DNA of 64,000 nucleotides from Acidimicrobiia bacterium (GTDB lineage Bacteria; Acidobacteriota; Terriglobia; Bryobacterales; Bryobacteraceae): NCBI GenBank assembly GCA_016871315.1, contig VFZE01000029.1, positions 1 to 64,000 of the forward strand, read 5' to 3'. Shown piece by piece: positions 51,853 to 61,927 of this stretch (position 1 is its first letter; each line of letters starts with the position of its first letter). The notes under the pieces were generated by a model. It saw only the letters and a program-made list of their open reading frames with translations, ran no database searches and was not told where the DNA came from. The position numbers and the translations under genes were made by a program.

Positions 51853-52332
51853 ATGGACGAATCGCCCGCAGCCGCCGACGAACGGTTCATGCAGGAAGCC
51901 CTTGCCCAGGCGCGGCAGGCCGAGCGCGCCGGCGAAGTGCCTGTCGGGGCCGTACTTGTGCACGGCGGGGGCACTGTGGCCCGGGGATTCAACTGCCCGG
52001 TTTCCTCCGGCGATCCCACCGCTCACGCCGAAATCCTCGCCCTCCGCCGCGCCGCGGCCGCGCTGGGCAACTACCGACTGGAATACACAACATTGTACGT
52101 GACGCTTGAGCCTTGCATCATGTGCGCCGGCGCTCTGGTCCATGCCCGCATCAGCCGCCTCGTCTTCGGCGCGCGCGACCTGCGCTTCGGCGGCGTCCGC
52201 TCCAAGTTCCGCCTGGCCGACCACGAACTGCTCAATCACCGCATCGAGATCGCCGAAGGCGTGTTGGCGCCGGAATGCCTGGAACTGCTCCAGCGCTTCT
52301 TCAGGAACCGCCGGGAGTCCGCTCATCCTTGA
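51853..52332 (+). CDS. tadA: tRNA-specific adenosine deaminase
   Basis: The 159-residue deaminase converts adenosine 34 of tRNA-Arg(ACG) to inosine. The zinc site is visible as His58-Ala-Glu60 in TAHAEILAL and Pro87-Cys88-x-x-Cys91 in LEPCIMCAGAL. VPVGAVLVHGGG and HARISRLVFGARDLRFGG complete the TadA pattern. The length is normal. The last 32 bases overlap the convergent GT39-like gene. It is divergent from the MacB-like operon. Confidence 0.95.
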   Translation: MDESPAAADERFMQEALAQARQAERAGEVPVGAVLVHGGGTVARGFNCPVSSGDPTAHAEILALRRAAAALGNYRLEYTTLYVTLEPCIMCAGALVHARISRLVFGARDLRFGGVRSKFRLADHELLNHRIEIAEGVLAPECLELLQRFFRNRRESAHP

Positions 52333-53806
52333 CCGCCACGGCGTCCAGGCGCCGGTACCACGATCCTGTTTCTCCCTCCACCGCCAACGTGTATCGGCTC
52401 TCCAGCAGCTTCGCGATGCGCGGGCTCCGCGACAACACCAGCCCGGCGTACTCCGGCGTGAGGACTATCGTCGAGGGCGCATGAGCTTCCCATTGATCCG
52501 CCAGATCCGCCCACTGTTGGTCGACATAATTCTCCGGCGACCAGCTTTGCAGTGGAACCGCCTGCTTCGCGTTTGCGCGGAAGATCACTACCGGATCGCC
52601 GGCACACACCATCTGCCGGACCGGCGGGCCGAACCGTGCCAAGTCCCGTTCGACCGCTCCGTAAAGCGGGCTTTGCACTTGCTGAAACCGGCGGATGGAC
52701 GCCGCATCGCCGGCTAAGACCTTCAGACTCCATCCTGCCGTCTTCCCTCGCAGCTTGGCTAGTGCAGGCGTGAGCAGCACAAGAAACGCCGCTATGGCAA
52801 CAGCCGGATGCAGCTTCATCCGGGAGGTAAGCGACACCAGCCCGAACGAGGCCAAAATCCCGACCGGGGCAAACAGCAGCAGGAAGTGGTAACTCCACCA
52901 CGAGCGTGTTTGCACAACGATGATCACCGCCGCCAGGACCAGCCAGACCGCCATCATCCGAGGCAGCAACCGCTTTTCGCGCCCCCGCAGAACGGCCCAT
53001 AGGGGCAACATCGCCGCGGCGATCCAAGCCTGTTCATTGACCACCCACCACCCGGTGCTCTCAAGCAAAAGCCGCAGCGGCTGGCGCGTCAGTTCCGTCA
53101 CATACCTGCCCGGATAGATGAGGCAGGTCCACAGCGCTTCGCGCAGCGTTCCCTCGGAGTAAAAAGGAGCAAGCATCGCCACGGTCATCAGGCTGAAGCC
53201 CGCCGCCAACGGCCACATCCGCCGCAGCGTACGCGTTTTTAGCAGGTAGAGCAAACCAAACCCAGCCGGAATCAGGATCAGCACCGGCTTGGACCAGAAC
53301 AGCACGCCGCTACTGGCGCCGGCCAGCGCCAGCCAGCGCGCGCCGCCAGCGTCCGCCGCCTCCCCAAAAAAAACGGCTGCCAGCAGCAGGAAGGGGTACA
53401 CCAGCCCCTCCAGTTGCGTCATCATGTTGATCTGTCCCACCGCGTAATAAACCCACACCGAAAGCAGCGCCGCCAGCGGCCCGAGCAGTGGATGGCCGCC
53501 ATGCTTCTTCAGCGTGCAGGCGATCGCCACCGCGCCGAACAAGTGGAACAGCAGTTCGAACAGATGCAATCCGCGCTCGGTGGAACCGAACAGCATCGCA
53601 CCGGCACGGTAGAAATAGAAAATCCCGGGCGGCTTCAAGTCCCAGAAATCCTTATACAGCAGCCCCACCGAGTCCAGTTTCTGCACCCCGACCATGAACA
53701 GCGCCTGGTCGCCATAAAGCGGATAATCCAGTGTCATCAATCCGGTAGCCAGGATGAGTGCCAAAACCGCAAGCAGGGCACACCGGAAGATCCTGTTGCT
53801 GTGCAC
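52301..53806 (-). CDS. GT39/ArnT-like membrane glycosyltransferase
   Basis: The 501-residue protein has about ten membrane helices and, after the first, the DYPLYGDQ and DLKPPGIFYFY motifs characteristic of GT-C enzymes of the PMT/ArnT type, which transfer sugars from polyprenyl-phosphate donors to protein or lipid acceptors. The C-terminal 130 residues are a soluble domain (SIRRFQQVQSPLYGAVERDL to SRYTLAVEGETGSWYRR). I placed the start at GTG 53806; GTG 53815 is equally possible. The much longer open frame to 54298 overlaps the opposite-strand cytochrome gene and is not credible. Confidence 0.82.
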   Translation of the reverse strand: MHSNRIFRCALLAVLALILATGLMTLDYPLYGDQALFMVGVQKLDSVGLLYKDFWDLKPPGIFYFYRAGAMLFGSTERGLHLFELLFHLFGAVAIACTLKKHGGHPLLGPLAALLSVWVYYAVGQINMMTQLEGLVYPFLLLAAVFFGEAADAGGARWLALAGASSGVLFWSKPVLILIPAGFGLLYLLKTRTLRRMWPLAAGFSLMTVAMLAPFYSEGTLREALWTCLIYPGRYVTELTRQPLRLLLESTGWWVVNEQAWIAAAMLPLWAVLRGREKRLLPRMMAVWLVLAAVIIVVQTRSWWSYHFLLLFAPVGILASFGLVSLTSRMKLHPAVAIAAFLVLLTPALAKLRGKTAGWSLKVLAGDAASIRRFQQVQSPLYGAVERDLARFGPPVRQMVCAGDPVVIFRANAKQAVPLQSWSPENYVDQQWADLADQWEAHAPSTIVLTPEYAGLVLSRSPRIAKLLESRYTLAVEGETGSWYRRLDAVAVKDERTPGGS

Positions 53807-53854
53807 GGGAGACACACTTGCAATGTTATGGGAGAACCTGCGGGGGCAGTATCC

Positions 53855-53886
53855 GCCGGCAGGACCAATCGTGTGGTCCTTGCGGC
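53855..53886. repeat. inverted repeat in the GT39/cytochrome divergent region
   Basis: GCCGGCAGGACCA (53855-53867) and TGGTCCTTGCGGC (53874-53886) form a 13-bp stem with one two-base mismatch and a 6-base loop; the inner seven pairs are perfect. It sits between the two divergent starts. No T-run follows on either strand, so an operator or leader structure is more likely than a terminator. The rest of 53816-53948 holds only a weak TATGAT-like -10 at 53933. Confidence 0.35.
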
Positions 53887-53948
53887 CTAGTACCAGGGCA
53901 CTTTTAGGTAGTTTGAACCCGTCCCTTGGCGCTATGATGTAGACAATC

Positions 53949-56522
53949 ATGTGGGGAACTCTGCGTTTACCTCTCTGGCTGGCTGCTTTAGCCCTGCTGG
54001 CGCAGGACACCTCCGCCGTTTTGGAAGAGCTCAAGCGCGACTGCAGCGGCTGCCACGGCCAGGGGCAAGTGCTCTCCAAGCTCGACATGCGCACGCGCGA
54101 GGGTTTGCTTGCCGGCGGTGCTCGCGGACCGGCGATCCTTCCCGGCCGCGGAGCCGGCAGCCTTCTGGTCAAGGCGCTGGAAGGCAACGGCGTTCCGCAG
54201 ATGCCCCCGGGTACAAAGCCCCGGCCTGATCTTGTCGCGCGGGTCCGCGCCTGGATCGATAGCGGGGCGCCGTGGAGCGAATCAAACAAGTGGGGCAACT
54301 ACAACCCCGAGGACCTCTGGGCATTTCAGCCACGGAAGCGAGCACTCAAGGGCGGCGTGGATGAGTTCATCCAGCGGAAACTCGCCCGGCGCGGGCTCCA
54401 GGCCGCGCCCCGCGCCGGCCGGCGAACCTTGATTCGAAGGGCGGCGATCGACCTGACTGGACTTCCCCCAACGGCTGAGGAAGTCGACGCTTTTCTCAAC
54501 GACCGTTCTCCCGGCGCCTGGGCGAATCTAATCGACCGTCTGCTCGCATCCCCTCGCTACGGCGAGCGTTGGGGACGCCACTGGCTGGACGTGGTCCGCT
54601 ACGCCGACACCAACGGCTACTCGAACGATTTCGAGCGGCCCAACGCCTGGCGCTACCGCGACTACGTCATCCGCAGCTTCAACCAGGACAAGCCCTACAA
54701 CCGCTTCATCAAGGAGCAGGTGGCCGGCGACGAGCTCTATCCCAAAGACCCCGATGCCCTCATTGCCACCGGGTTCCTCCGCTCCGGCCCCTGGGAACAT
54801 ACCGGCATGAGCGTCGAGGCCGTTACACGCCAGATGTTCCTCGACGATGTCACCCACGCCACCGCCGCCACATTCCTCGGCCTCACCCTCGGCTGCGCGA
54901 AGTGCCACGACCACAAATTCGATCCCATCCCCACGCGCGACTACTACCGCATGCAGGCCGTTTTCTCAACCACCGAGTTCGCACGGCCAAAACTCGGCTT
55001 CCTGCCAACGGAAAACACCGCCGGGCTTGACCAGGCTCGCATGCGGATGCAGACGGTCGCCGAGGCAACCCGCGAAAAGCTGCAAAAGTTCGATGAAATC
55101 GCCAAGCACAACGCCATGCGCAAGCACGGTGTGAGCCGGCCGGAGGATCTGCCAAAGGATGTCCTGGCCAAGGCCATCCGTGAGAAAGAAGGCATCACGC
55201 CGGATGAATATGAAGAGCTGAAGCTCTATCAAAAGCATGGCCAACTTTACCGCGAATCGCTCGACCGTTTTGAGGCCAAGGCGTTTGCCGTTTCCAGCGG
55301 CCCTTTGGACGGCGCAACCGATGGCGGCCCCAATCTCCGCTATCCCAAGCGCGCCGAATACAAGCCGCCGGAGGTTCACATCCTCACCGGCGGCAACATG
55401 CAATCTCCCGGCGAACGTGTGGAACCCGGGCTTCTCAGCGCTGTCGCCCGATACTCGAATCTGCCGGAGCCCGAGGTGCCCGCCACTGTGGCAGGCCGCC
55501 GCTCCGCGCTGGCCAACTGGATCGTGGATCCGAAAAACCCGCTCACGGCGCGCGTGATGGTGAATCGTACCTGGCAGTATCACTTCGGATCCGGCCTGGC
55601 GCGCGATGCGAACAACTTCGGCAAAATGGGCGCCAAGCCGTCTCATCCGGAACTGCTCGACTGGCTGGCCGATCGTTTTATCGAAAGCGGCTGGAGCGTC
55701 AAGGCGCTTCACCGTCTGATCATGCTGAGCGAAACTTACCAGCGTTCGAGCGGCCATCCCTCACACCATCTCGTGATGGAGAAGGACCCGGACAACAAGC
55801 TGCTTGCTTTTTACCCGCCGCGCCGCGTGGAGGCCGAAGTGCTCCGCGACAGCATCCTCGCGGTGGCCGGTGAATTGAGCCTCGAAGCAGGCGGCCCGGG
55901 CGTCTTTCCCGAGATGAATGAAGACGTCGCCCGGCAGCCGCGTCACGCGATGGGTTCGCTTCAGCCAGCCTACCGCCCCTCGACGGAAAAGCGCCAACGC
56001 AACCGCCGCACCATATACACGTTCCAGCAGCGCAGCCTCGTCGATCCGATGCTTGCAGTCTTCAACAGCCCCAACCTCGACATGAGCTGTGAACGGCGTG
56101 AAGCGAGCACCGTGCCGTCACAAGCATTCTCCCTGTTCAACAGCCAGTTCGCGCACGACATGGCGCTGGCTCTGGCCGATCGTGTTACTAGGAGTGGAGC
56201 CGCGTCGCCTGTTCGATCACTTTTCCGCCGGGTTTATGCGCGCGAGCCTTCCCACGACGAGTTGCGTGTCGCACAGCAGCACCTCGCCAGGATGACCCAG
56301 CAACACCAGGCAGCTCCCGCGGCGCCGCGCCCGAAGCCCGAGCCCGTGGTCCACACCATCACCTCCGAACTCACCGGGCAAGCCTTCCGGTTCGTGCAGG
56401 AAAACGAACCGGGCAACTACGAACACAACCTGCATCCGAGCGAAGCCGACCCGTCGACGCGCGCGCTGGCCGATCTCGCCCTCGTGCTGATCAATTCCAG
56501 CGAGTTTGTCTATGTCTACTGA
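53949..56522 (+). CDS. planctomycete-type cytochrome c with DUF1549 and DUF1553 domains
   Basis: The 857-residue secreted protein has a short signal peptide (PLWLAALALLAQD) and an N-terminal c-type haem site (Cys32-x-x-Cys35-His36 in DCSGCHGQG) followed by MPPGTKP, the PSCyt1 pattern. Next come a DUF1549/PSCyt2 region (YGERWGRHWLDVVRYADTNGYSNDFERPNAWRYRDYVIRSFNQDKPYN and CAKCHDHKFDPIPTRDYY) and a DUF1553/PSD1 region (ALANWIVDPKNPLTARVMVNRTWQYHFG, ALHRLIMLSETYQ). Its function is unproven. It may be a periplasmic redox enzyme acting on polysaccharide or sulfated compounds. It overlaps the DUF1501 gene by 11 bases, the usual pairing. Confidence 0.92.
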   Translation: MWGTLRLPLWLAALALLAQDTSAVLEELKRDCSGCHGQGQVLSKLDMRTREGLLAGGARGPAILPGRGAGSLLVKALEGNGVPQMPPGTKPRPDLVARVRAWIDSGAPWSESNKWGNYNPEDLWAFQPRKRALKGGVDEFIQRKLARRGLQAAPRAGRRTLIRRAAIDLTGLPPTAEEVDAFLNDRSPGAWANLIDRLLASPRYGERWGRHWLDVVRYADTNGYSNDFERPNAWRYRDYVIRSFNQDKPYNRFIKEQVAGDELYPKDPDALIATGFLRSGPWEHTGMSVEAVTRQMFLDDVTHATAATFLGLTLGCAKCHDHKFDPIPTRDYYRMQAVFSTTEFARPKLGFLPTENTAGLDQARMRMQTVAEATREKLQKFDEIAKHNAMRKHGVSRPEDLPKDVLAKAIREKEGITPDEYEELKLYQKHGQLYRESLDRFEAKAFAVSSGPLDGATDGGPNLRYPKRAEYKPPEVHILTGGNMQSPGERVEPGLLSAVARYSNLPEPEVPATVAGRRSALANWIVDPKNPLTARVMVNRTWQYHFGSGLARDANNFGKMGAKPSHPELLDWLADRFIESGWSVKALHRLIMLSETYQRSSGHPSHHLVMEKDPDNKLLAFYPPRRVEAEVLRDSILAVAGELSLEAGGPGVFPEMNEDVARQPRHAMGSLQPAYRPSTEKRQRNRRTIYTFQQRSLVDPMLAVFNSPNLDMSCERREASTVPSQAFSLFNSQFAHDMALALADRVTRSGAASPVRSLFRRVYAREPSHDELRVAQQHLARMTQQHQAAPAAPRPKPEPVVHTITSELTGQAFRFVQENEPGNYEHNLHPSEADPSTRALADLALVLINSSEFVYVY

Positions 56523-57945
56523 CCGCAAGCCACGAATGCTGTTCGCCACGCCTTCCCGCCGCGAGTTCCTCTACAACGCAGGCATGGGGCTGGGAACCGT
56601 GGCTCTTTCCGCCATCGTGGCCCAGCAGCAGGCCCGCGCCGGTGTGCTGTCGCCCAAGCCGCCTCATCATGCCGCCAAGGCCAGGCACTGCATCTTTTTG
56701 CTGATGGAAGGCGGCCCCAGCCACATTGATACCTTCGATCCCAAACCCAAGCTCACCTCGCTCCACATGACCAAGTTCCAGAAGGAACGCAACAAGTTCG
56801 AAGCCAACATGAACACCGGCGAGCGTTACTACGTCCGCAGCCCGTTCGAGTTCCGCCGCGCCGGCAAGCTGGGGATCGAGATCAACGCGCTGCTTAACCA
56901 GTTCACCCGAGTCGTTGACGATGTCTGCTTCTTTCGCGGGCTGCAGGCGGAAAGCGTCAATCATCCCACCGCGATGTATCACCTGAACTGCGGCAACCAG
57001 TTCGGCGGCGACCCCGCCGTCGGCGCCTGGGTCAGCTACGGGCTCGGCACCGAAAATGAAAACCTGCCCGCCTTTGTCGTGCTGCCCGATGTCGCCTATC
57101 CCCAGGGCGGCGCCGCTAACTGGGGCAACGGCTTCCTTCCTGCTCACTATCAAGGCACACCGCTCAGGCCTGAAGGCGCCCCGATTCTCGACATGACTCC
57201 TCCAACCGGTGTCAGCAACCAGCGCCAGGCTGCCAACCTGGAATTGCTCAAGCTAATGGAGCGCATGCATAGCGACCGTCATCCCGAACATGCCGAGCTG
57301 GCTGCGCGCATCGAAAGTTACGAACTGGCCTTCCGGATGCAGGCCGAGATGCCGCGCGTGATCGATATCGGCAAGGAGACCGAAGCCACCAAGGCGATGT
57401 ACGGCATCGGCGGGCCCGACAAGGACGCCGACGCGCTGGGCCGCCGTTGCCTTCTTGCCCGCCGGCTGGTCGAGGCCGGTGTCCGTTTTGTCCAGGTCAT
57501 CGCCATGGGATGGGATTCCCACGACTATATCGAAAAGGCGCACGGCTCGCGCTTGCGCGCCATCGACAAGCCCATCTCCGCTCTCCTGATGGATCTCAAG
57601 CGCACCGGACTGCTGGAGGAAACACTGGTGGTCTGGGCCGGCGAGTTCGGCCGCAGCCCCGATAACGGCATCCGCCGCGGTGGGGAAGTCTGGGGCCGTG
57701 ATCATAACGCCCACGCCATGCCCGTCTGGCTTGCCGGAGCCGGCGTCAAGTGCGGCACGATTATCGGCGCCACCGATGAAGTCGGAGGCTGCGCGGTGGA
57801 AGCCGTCCACCCGCTCAAGGATTTCCACGTGACGCTGCTTCACCTGCTCGGACTCGACGACAACAGGCTGCGTTATTTCCATGCCGGGCGCGAGAAACAG
57901 CTCAGCCAGGTCGGTGGTCAGCTAATCCGCGAGTTGCTCGCTTAG
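56512..57945 (+). CDS. DUF1501-domain protein, Tat-exported
   Basis: The 477-residue protein has a twin-arginine leader (SRREFLYNAGMGLGTVALSAIVAQQQARA). The DUF1501 fold, related to alkaline phosphatase/sulfatase, follows: FLLMEGGPSHIDTFDPKPKL, GLQAESVNHPTAMYHLNCG, VIAMGWDSHDYIEKAHGSRLRAIDKPISALLMDLKRTGLLEETLVVWAGEFGRSPDN and GRDHNAHAMPVWLAGAGVK. These are partners of PSCyt/DUF1553 proteins. No catalysis is proven. ATG 56512 was preferred to TTG 56506. The end overlaps the convergent deacetylase gene by 24 bases. Confidence 0.92.
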   Translation: MSTDRKPRMLFATPSRREFLYNAGMGLGTVALSAIVAQQQARAGVLSPKPPHHAAKARHCIFLLMEGGPSHIDTFDPKPKLTSLHMTKFQKERNKFEANMNTGERYYVRSPFEFRRAGKLGIEINALLNQFTRVVDDVCFFRGLQAESVNHPTAMYHLNCGNQFGGDPAVGAWVSYGLGTENENLPAFVVLPDVAYPQGGAANWGNGFLPAHYQGTPLRPEGAPILDMTPPTGVSNQRQAANLELLKLMERMHSDRHPEHAELAARIESYELAFRMQAEMPRVIDIGKETEATKAMYGIGGPDKDADALGRRCLLARRLVEAGVRFVQVIAMGWDSHDYIEKAHGSRLRAIDKPISALLMDLKRTGLLEETLVVWAGEFGRSPDNGIRRGGEVWGRDHNAHAMPVWLAGAGVKCGTIIGATDEVGGCAVEAVHPLKDFHVTLLHLLGLDDNRLRYFHAGREKQLSQVGGQLIRELLA

Positions 57946-58857
57946 GGGGGCGTCAGCCAGCGTTTCCCTTGCCGCCTCGGCCGTGTTGCAGTGAATCGTC
58001 ACCGTGTCCTCGGTCCGCATCGCGTAGCCGCCCGCTAGCGTGATCGCCACGGGGATCTTCAGCTTCAACGAGCTCTCCAATACGATCCGGTCCCTTTGCT
58101 TGAGCCCCTCCATTGTCAACGCCAGCCCGCCCAGCTGATCCTCCATATAGGGATCGGCGCCGGCGATGTAGAAGACAATGTCGGGCCGGAACCCGGGAAT
58201 CGCCACGCGGCAAACGTCCGCCAGCTTCGCAAGGTACTCCGCATCGCCGGTCCCGTCGGCAAGGTGAATGTCGATGCTCGACGGCGGCTTCTCGTTCGGA
58301 TAATTGTTGTACTGGTGGAGCGAGATCGTCGAGACGCTTTCGTCCGCTGCGAAGATCGCCGCCGTTCCATTGCCGTGATGCACGTCGCAATCAATCACCA
58401 TCGCGCGCACGATCCGCTTGTCGCGCTGCATCGAGCGTATCGCTACCGCCACGTCGTGAATCGCGCAAAAGCCTTCCCCATGGCCCGGAAACGCGTGGTG
58501 GAACCCGCCGCCGATGTTGAACCCAACCCCGTCGCGTAGTGCGCTCTCCCCGGCCAGCCTTGTCCCGCCCGCCGCATGGAAGAATGCCTGTACCATCTGC
58601 CGCGAGTAGGGAATCTCCAGCCGGATCACCTCTTCGTAGCTCAGCGTCCCGTTCTTCAGCCGCTGCAGCCAGCCGCGGTCGTGCACCAGCAGCATGTCAT
58701 CATCCGGTGCCGGCTCCGGCGAATCGAAATCCTCCTCCCCCGCGAAGCCTGTTTCCAGCAGCCGCCGCCGGATCAGCTTGTATTTGATCGCGGGAAAGAC
58801 ATGCTCGCCCGGATTCAGGTCGTACTTGTCGCTGTAGATGAGCCGGAACCGTTTCAC
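57922..58857 (-). CDS. histone-deacetylase-family (AcuC-like) deacetylase
   Basis: The 311-residue protein (GTG start) retains the zinc-deacetylase site: tandem His120-His121 in GGGFHHAFPGHGEGFC, the ligands Asp158 and His160 in IDCDVHHGNGT, Asp235 in YIAGADPYMED, and the late GGY of the transition-state Tyr. It should remove acetyl groups from lysine side chains, or act on acetylpolyamine-like substrates. It follows pta with a GTGA overlap on the same strand, so acetyl-phosphate metabolism and deacetylation are coupled in one unit. Confidence 0.9.
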   Translation of the reverse strand: MKRFRLIYSDKYDLNPGEHVFPAIKYKLIRRRLLETGFAGEEDFDSPEPAPDDDMLLVHDRGWLQRLKNGTLSYEEVIRLEIPYSRQMVQAFFHAAGGTRLAGESALRDGVGFNIGGGFHHAFPGHGEGFCAIHDVAVAIRSMQRDKRIVRAMVIDCDVHHGNGTAAIFAADESVSTISLHQYNNYPNEKPPSSIDIHLADGTGDAEYLAKLADVCRVAIPGFRPDIVFYIAGADPYMEDQLGGLALTMEGLKQRDRIVLESSLKLKIPVAITLAGGYAMRTEDTVTIHCNTAEAARETLADAPLSEQLAD

Positions 58858-59843
58858 GAGCCTTCGACAGACTGCAGCGCCGTCACCAGCGCGACGCCGT
58901 AGATATCGCTCGCCGAACAGCCGCGCGAAAGGTCATTGGCCGGCTTGGCCAGCCCTTGTAGAAACGGTCCGAATGCCGCCGCGCCTCCCAGCCGCTCCAC
59001 CAGCTTGTAGCCGATATTCGCCGCATTCAGGTCGGGGAAGATTAGCGTGTTCGCACGGCCCGCCACTGTCGAGCCGGGAGCCTTGCTTTGCCCTACCGAT
59101 GCCACCAATGCCGCGTCGGCCTGCAATTCCCCGTCCACATGCAGCCCCGGCTGCCGCGCCCGCACGATCCGCAGCGCCTCCACAATCCGGTCCACCTCTT
59201 TGTGCCGCGCACTTCCTTTGGTGGAGAAGCTCAGCATCGCCACCACCGGCTCAATCCCCAGCAGCGCGCGAACGCTGCCCGCCGTCGCCAGCGCGATTTC
59301 GGCTAGTTCCACCGAGGTCGGCTCCACAACCATTGCCGTGTCGGCAAGCGCCAGCTGCCCGTGGTGCCCGTAGGAACGCTCCCGCGAACACAGGATCATG
59401 ATCGTCGACACCGTTCTCACCTTCGCCGGCGTCCCGATGCAGTGCAGCGCCGCACGAACCGTCTCCGCTGTGGAGTTCGACGCGCCGCCCACGAATCCGT
59501 CCGCGTCGCCCGCCGCCACCATCAACGCCGCGTAGTAGAGCGGCCGCGCCGCAACCTGCCGCGCCTCCGTTTGTGTCACCCCCTTCGCCCGCCGCCGCTC
59601 GAAATAGAGCGCCCCATAGGAATCCGTCTTCGAGCACTTTGCCGGATCGATTACCTCAACTCCGCCCGGCGGACCTCCCACCAGAATCGGATGCACCAAT
59701 CCTTCGCCCCCAAGCCGCTCGGCGGCTTCCCGCACACGAGGATCCGCCCCTTCTGGAAATACGATGCGCTTTTTCGGTTTGAGTCCGCGAACACGCCGTG
59801 CCTGTTCCTCCAGGAACTCCACGGCCGATTCTGGCAATGACAT
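58854..59843 (-). CDS. pta: phosphate acetyltransferase
   Basis: The 329-residue protein is a single-domain (short) phosphotransacetylase: KKRIVFPEGADPRVREAAERL, DGFVGGASNSTAETVRAALHCIG, VSTIMILC, MLSFSTKGSARHKEVDRIVEAL, DGELQADAALVASVGQSKAPGSTVAGRANTLIFPDLNAANIGYKLVERLGG. It interconverts acetyl-CoA and acetyl phosphate. The usual partner ackA is not adjacent. The downstream neighbour, overlapping by 4 bases, is the HDAC-like deacetylase gene. Confidence 0.94.
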   Translation of the reverse strand: MSLPESAVEFLEEQARRVRGLKPKKRIVFPEGADPRVREAAERLGGEGLVHPILVGGPPGGVEVIDPAKCSKTDSYGALYFERRRAKGVTQTEARQVAARPLYYAALMVAAGDADGFVGGASNSTAETVRAALHCIGTPAKVRTVSTIMILCSRERSYGHHGQLALADTAMVVEPTSVELAEIALATAGSVRALLGIEPVVAMLSFSTKGSARHKEVDRIVEALRIVRARQPGLHVDGELQADAALVASVGQSKAPGSTVAGRANTLIFPDLNAANIGYKLVERLGGAAAFGPFLQGLAKPANDLSRGCSASDIYGVALVTALQSVEGS

Positions 59844-59883
59844 AGAAACAGTTCATTGTACCGTTCCAGGCCCCGGCAGGATG

Positions 59884-59896
59884 GTATAGACTATAC
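59884..59896. promoter_or_regulatory. 13-bp palindrome GTATAGACTATAC upstream of the zinc-ribbon membrane protein
   Basis: GTATAG and CTATAC flank a single A, a perfect palindrome, 26 bases before the ATG at 59923. It contains TATAGA/TATAC elements that could serve as a -10, so promoter and operator may overlap. The site lies between divergent pta and this gene. AAGGAGA follows as ribosome site. Confidence 0.35.
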
Positions 59897-59922
59897 GGGT
59901 TCCGTACATAAGGAGACCTGGA

Positions 59923-60627
59923 ATGTACTGCCACCATTGCGGTGCGGCTGTTGACAACAACGCCAAGTTCTGTCCGGCTTGCGGAAAGACACTCAATGCG
60001 GGAGCTTCCGGTGGGCCGCCGCCTCTGCCGGCCGCGCCGGTTCCCTTCACTCCTCCGGAGCGCGTCGAGGTCAGAGTCTGGCACTGGATCGACGAAGGCT
60101 GGAAGATCGTCAAACAGGACATGGGCAACTTCGCCCTGATGACCATCGTCATGGTGCTGCTCTCCGGCATGGTGCCGCTCATTCTGCAAGGCGCGATGGT
60201 TGCCGGCTTCCACATCGTCGTGATGCGCAAGATGCTGGTAGGCAGAGTCGAGTTCGGCGACCTGTTCAAAGGCTTCAATGATTTCGTCCCCTGCCTGGTG
60301 GCCAGCCTGCTGATCTCCCTTTTCACCTTTCTCGGCATATTGGCTTGCATCATCCCCGGTCTCGTCATAGCCGCGATGTACTTCTTCACGTATCTGTTCA
60401 TCGTCGACCGGAAGATGGACTTCTGGCCCGCCATGCAGGCCTCCCATGAGCTCGTCAAGAAGGACTACGTCGGCTTCACTCTCCTGCTCCTCGCCTTCAT
60501 TCCCTTGCATCTGCTGGGCGCGCTGGCCTGTCTGGTGGGACTGCTTTGGACCGTGCCGGTGCAATATGCCGCCATCACGGTCGCCTATAAGGAGCTGGTT
60601 GGCTTTGCTTCGCCGAGAGTGGATTGA
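59923..60627 (+). CDS. zinc-ribbon membrane protein of unknown function
   Basis: The 234-residue protein begins with a zinc ribbon (CHHCGAAVDNNAKFCPACGK, four Cys). A Pro-rich linker follows, then a membrane domain with four to five helices (ALMTIVMVLLSGMVPLILQGAMVAGF, LVASLLISLFTFLGILACIIPGLVIAAMYFFTYLFIVD, FTLLLLAFIPLHLLGALACLVGLLW). The conserved GDLFKGFNDF and QASHELVKKDY resemble DUF975/glycerophosphoryl-type membrane proteins. Function is unknown. A DUF2752 gene overlaps its end and follows in the same direction. Confidence 0.8.
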   Translation: MYCHHCGAAVDNNAKFCPACGKTLNAGASGGPPPLPAAPVPFTPPERVEVRVWHWIDEGWKIVKQDMGNFALMTIVMVLLSGMVPLILQGAMVAGFHIVVMRKMLVGRVEFGDLFKGFNDFVPCLVASLLISLFTFLGILACIIPGLVIAAMYFFTYLFIVDRKMDFWPAMQASHELVKKDYVGFTLLLLAFIPLHLLGALACLVGLLWTVPVQYAAITVAYKELVGFASPRVD

Positions 60628-60952
60628 AGCGGCGGCGGCGGCCACCGCCCTCGCCTTCTTCCGGTTTTATGACGCGCCGGCGGAGCCCGCCTTCCGTGCC
60701 TGCGGCTTCCACTGGCTCACTTCACTGGAGTGCCCCCTGTGCGGCCTCACTCGCGGTTTGTGCGCGGCGGCCAAGGGGCAGGGGAGCCTTGCACTCCAGT
60801 TCCACGCGTTCAGTCCCCTTGTCCTGGCGGCCATCCTGTTGTGGCCTGCTTCGAGATTGGCCGGCCTCGCCGTGCCACGCTTCCCCTGGCTCACCGCGGC
60901 GCTTGTGATGGCCCTTTTTGGCGCTCTGCGGCTCGCCCTGCGTACGCTATAA
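60599..60952 (+). CDS. DUF2752 membrane protein
   Basis: The 117-residue protein matches DUF2752 (PF10825): [52 protein letters not shown], with CPxCGLTRG as the family hallmark, and two membrane helices. Its function is unknown. The CPxC pair could be redox-active. I chose the TTG at 60599 because AAGGAG lies four bases upstream. It overlaps the zinc-ribbon gene by 29 bases in another frame. Confidence 0.75.
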   Translation: MALLRREWIEAAAAATALAFFRFYDAPAEPAFRACGFHWLTSLECPLCGLTRGLCAAAKGQGSLALQFHAFSPLVLAAILLWPASRLAGLAVPRFPWLTAALVMALFGALRLALRTL

Positions 60953-60953
60953 T
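60948..60953 (+). promoter_or_regulatory. consensus -10 box directly before the malate dehydrogenase gene
   Basis: TATAAT lies nine bases before the ATG at 60963 and overlaps the DUF2752 stop. A transcript from it would be leaderless or nearly so. No clear -35 is seen at the matching distance, and no Shine-Dalgarno sequence precedes the ATG. Confidence 0.35.
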
Positions 60954-60962
60954 TCCACTGAT

Positions 60963-61904
<942 letters not shown>

Positions 61905-61927
61905 CGCCGCCGAGGGAGAAGATTGCC

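Noticed and set aside
53807-54298. N-terminal extension of the GT39-like gene to 54298
   Set aside because: It would lie antisense to the conserved cytochrome domain and puts over 160 unconserved residues before the first membrane helix.
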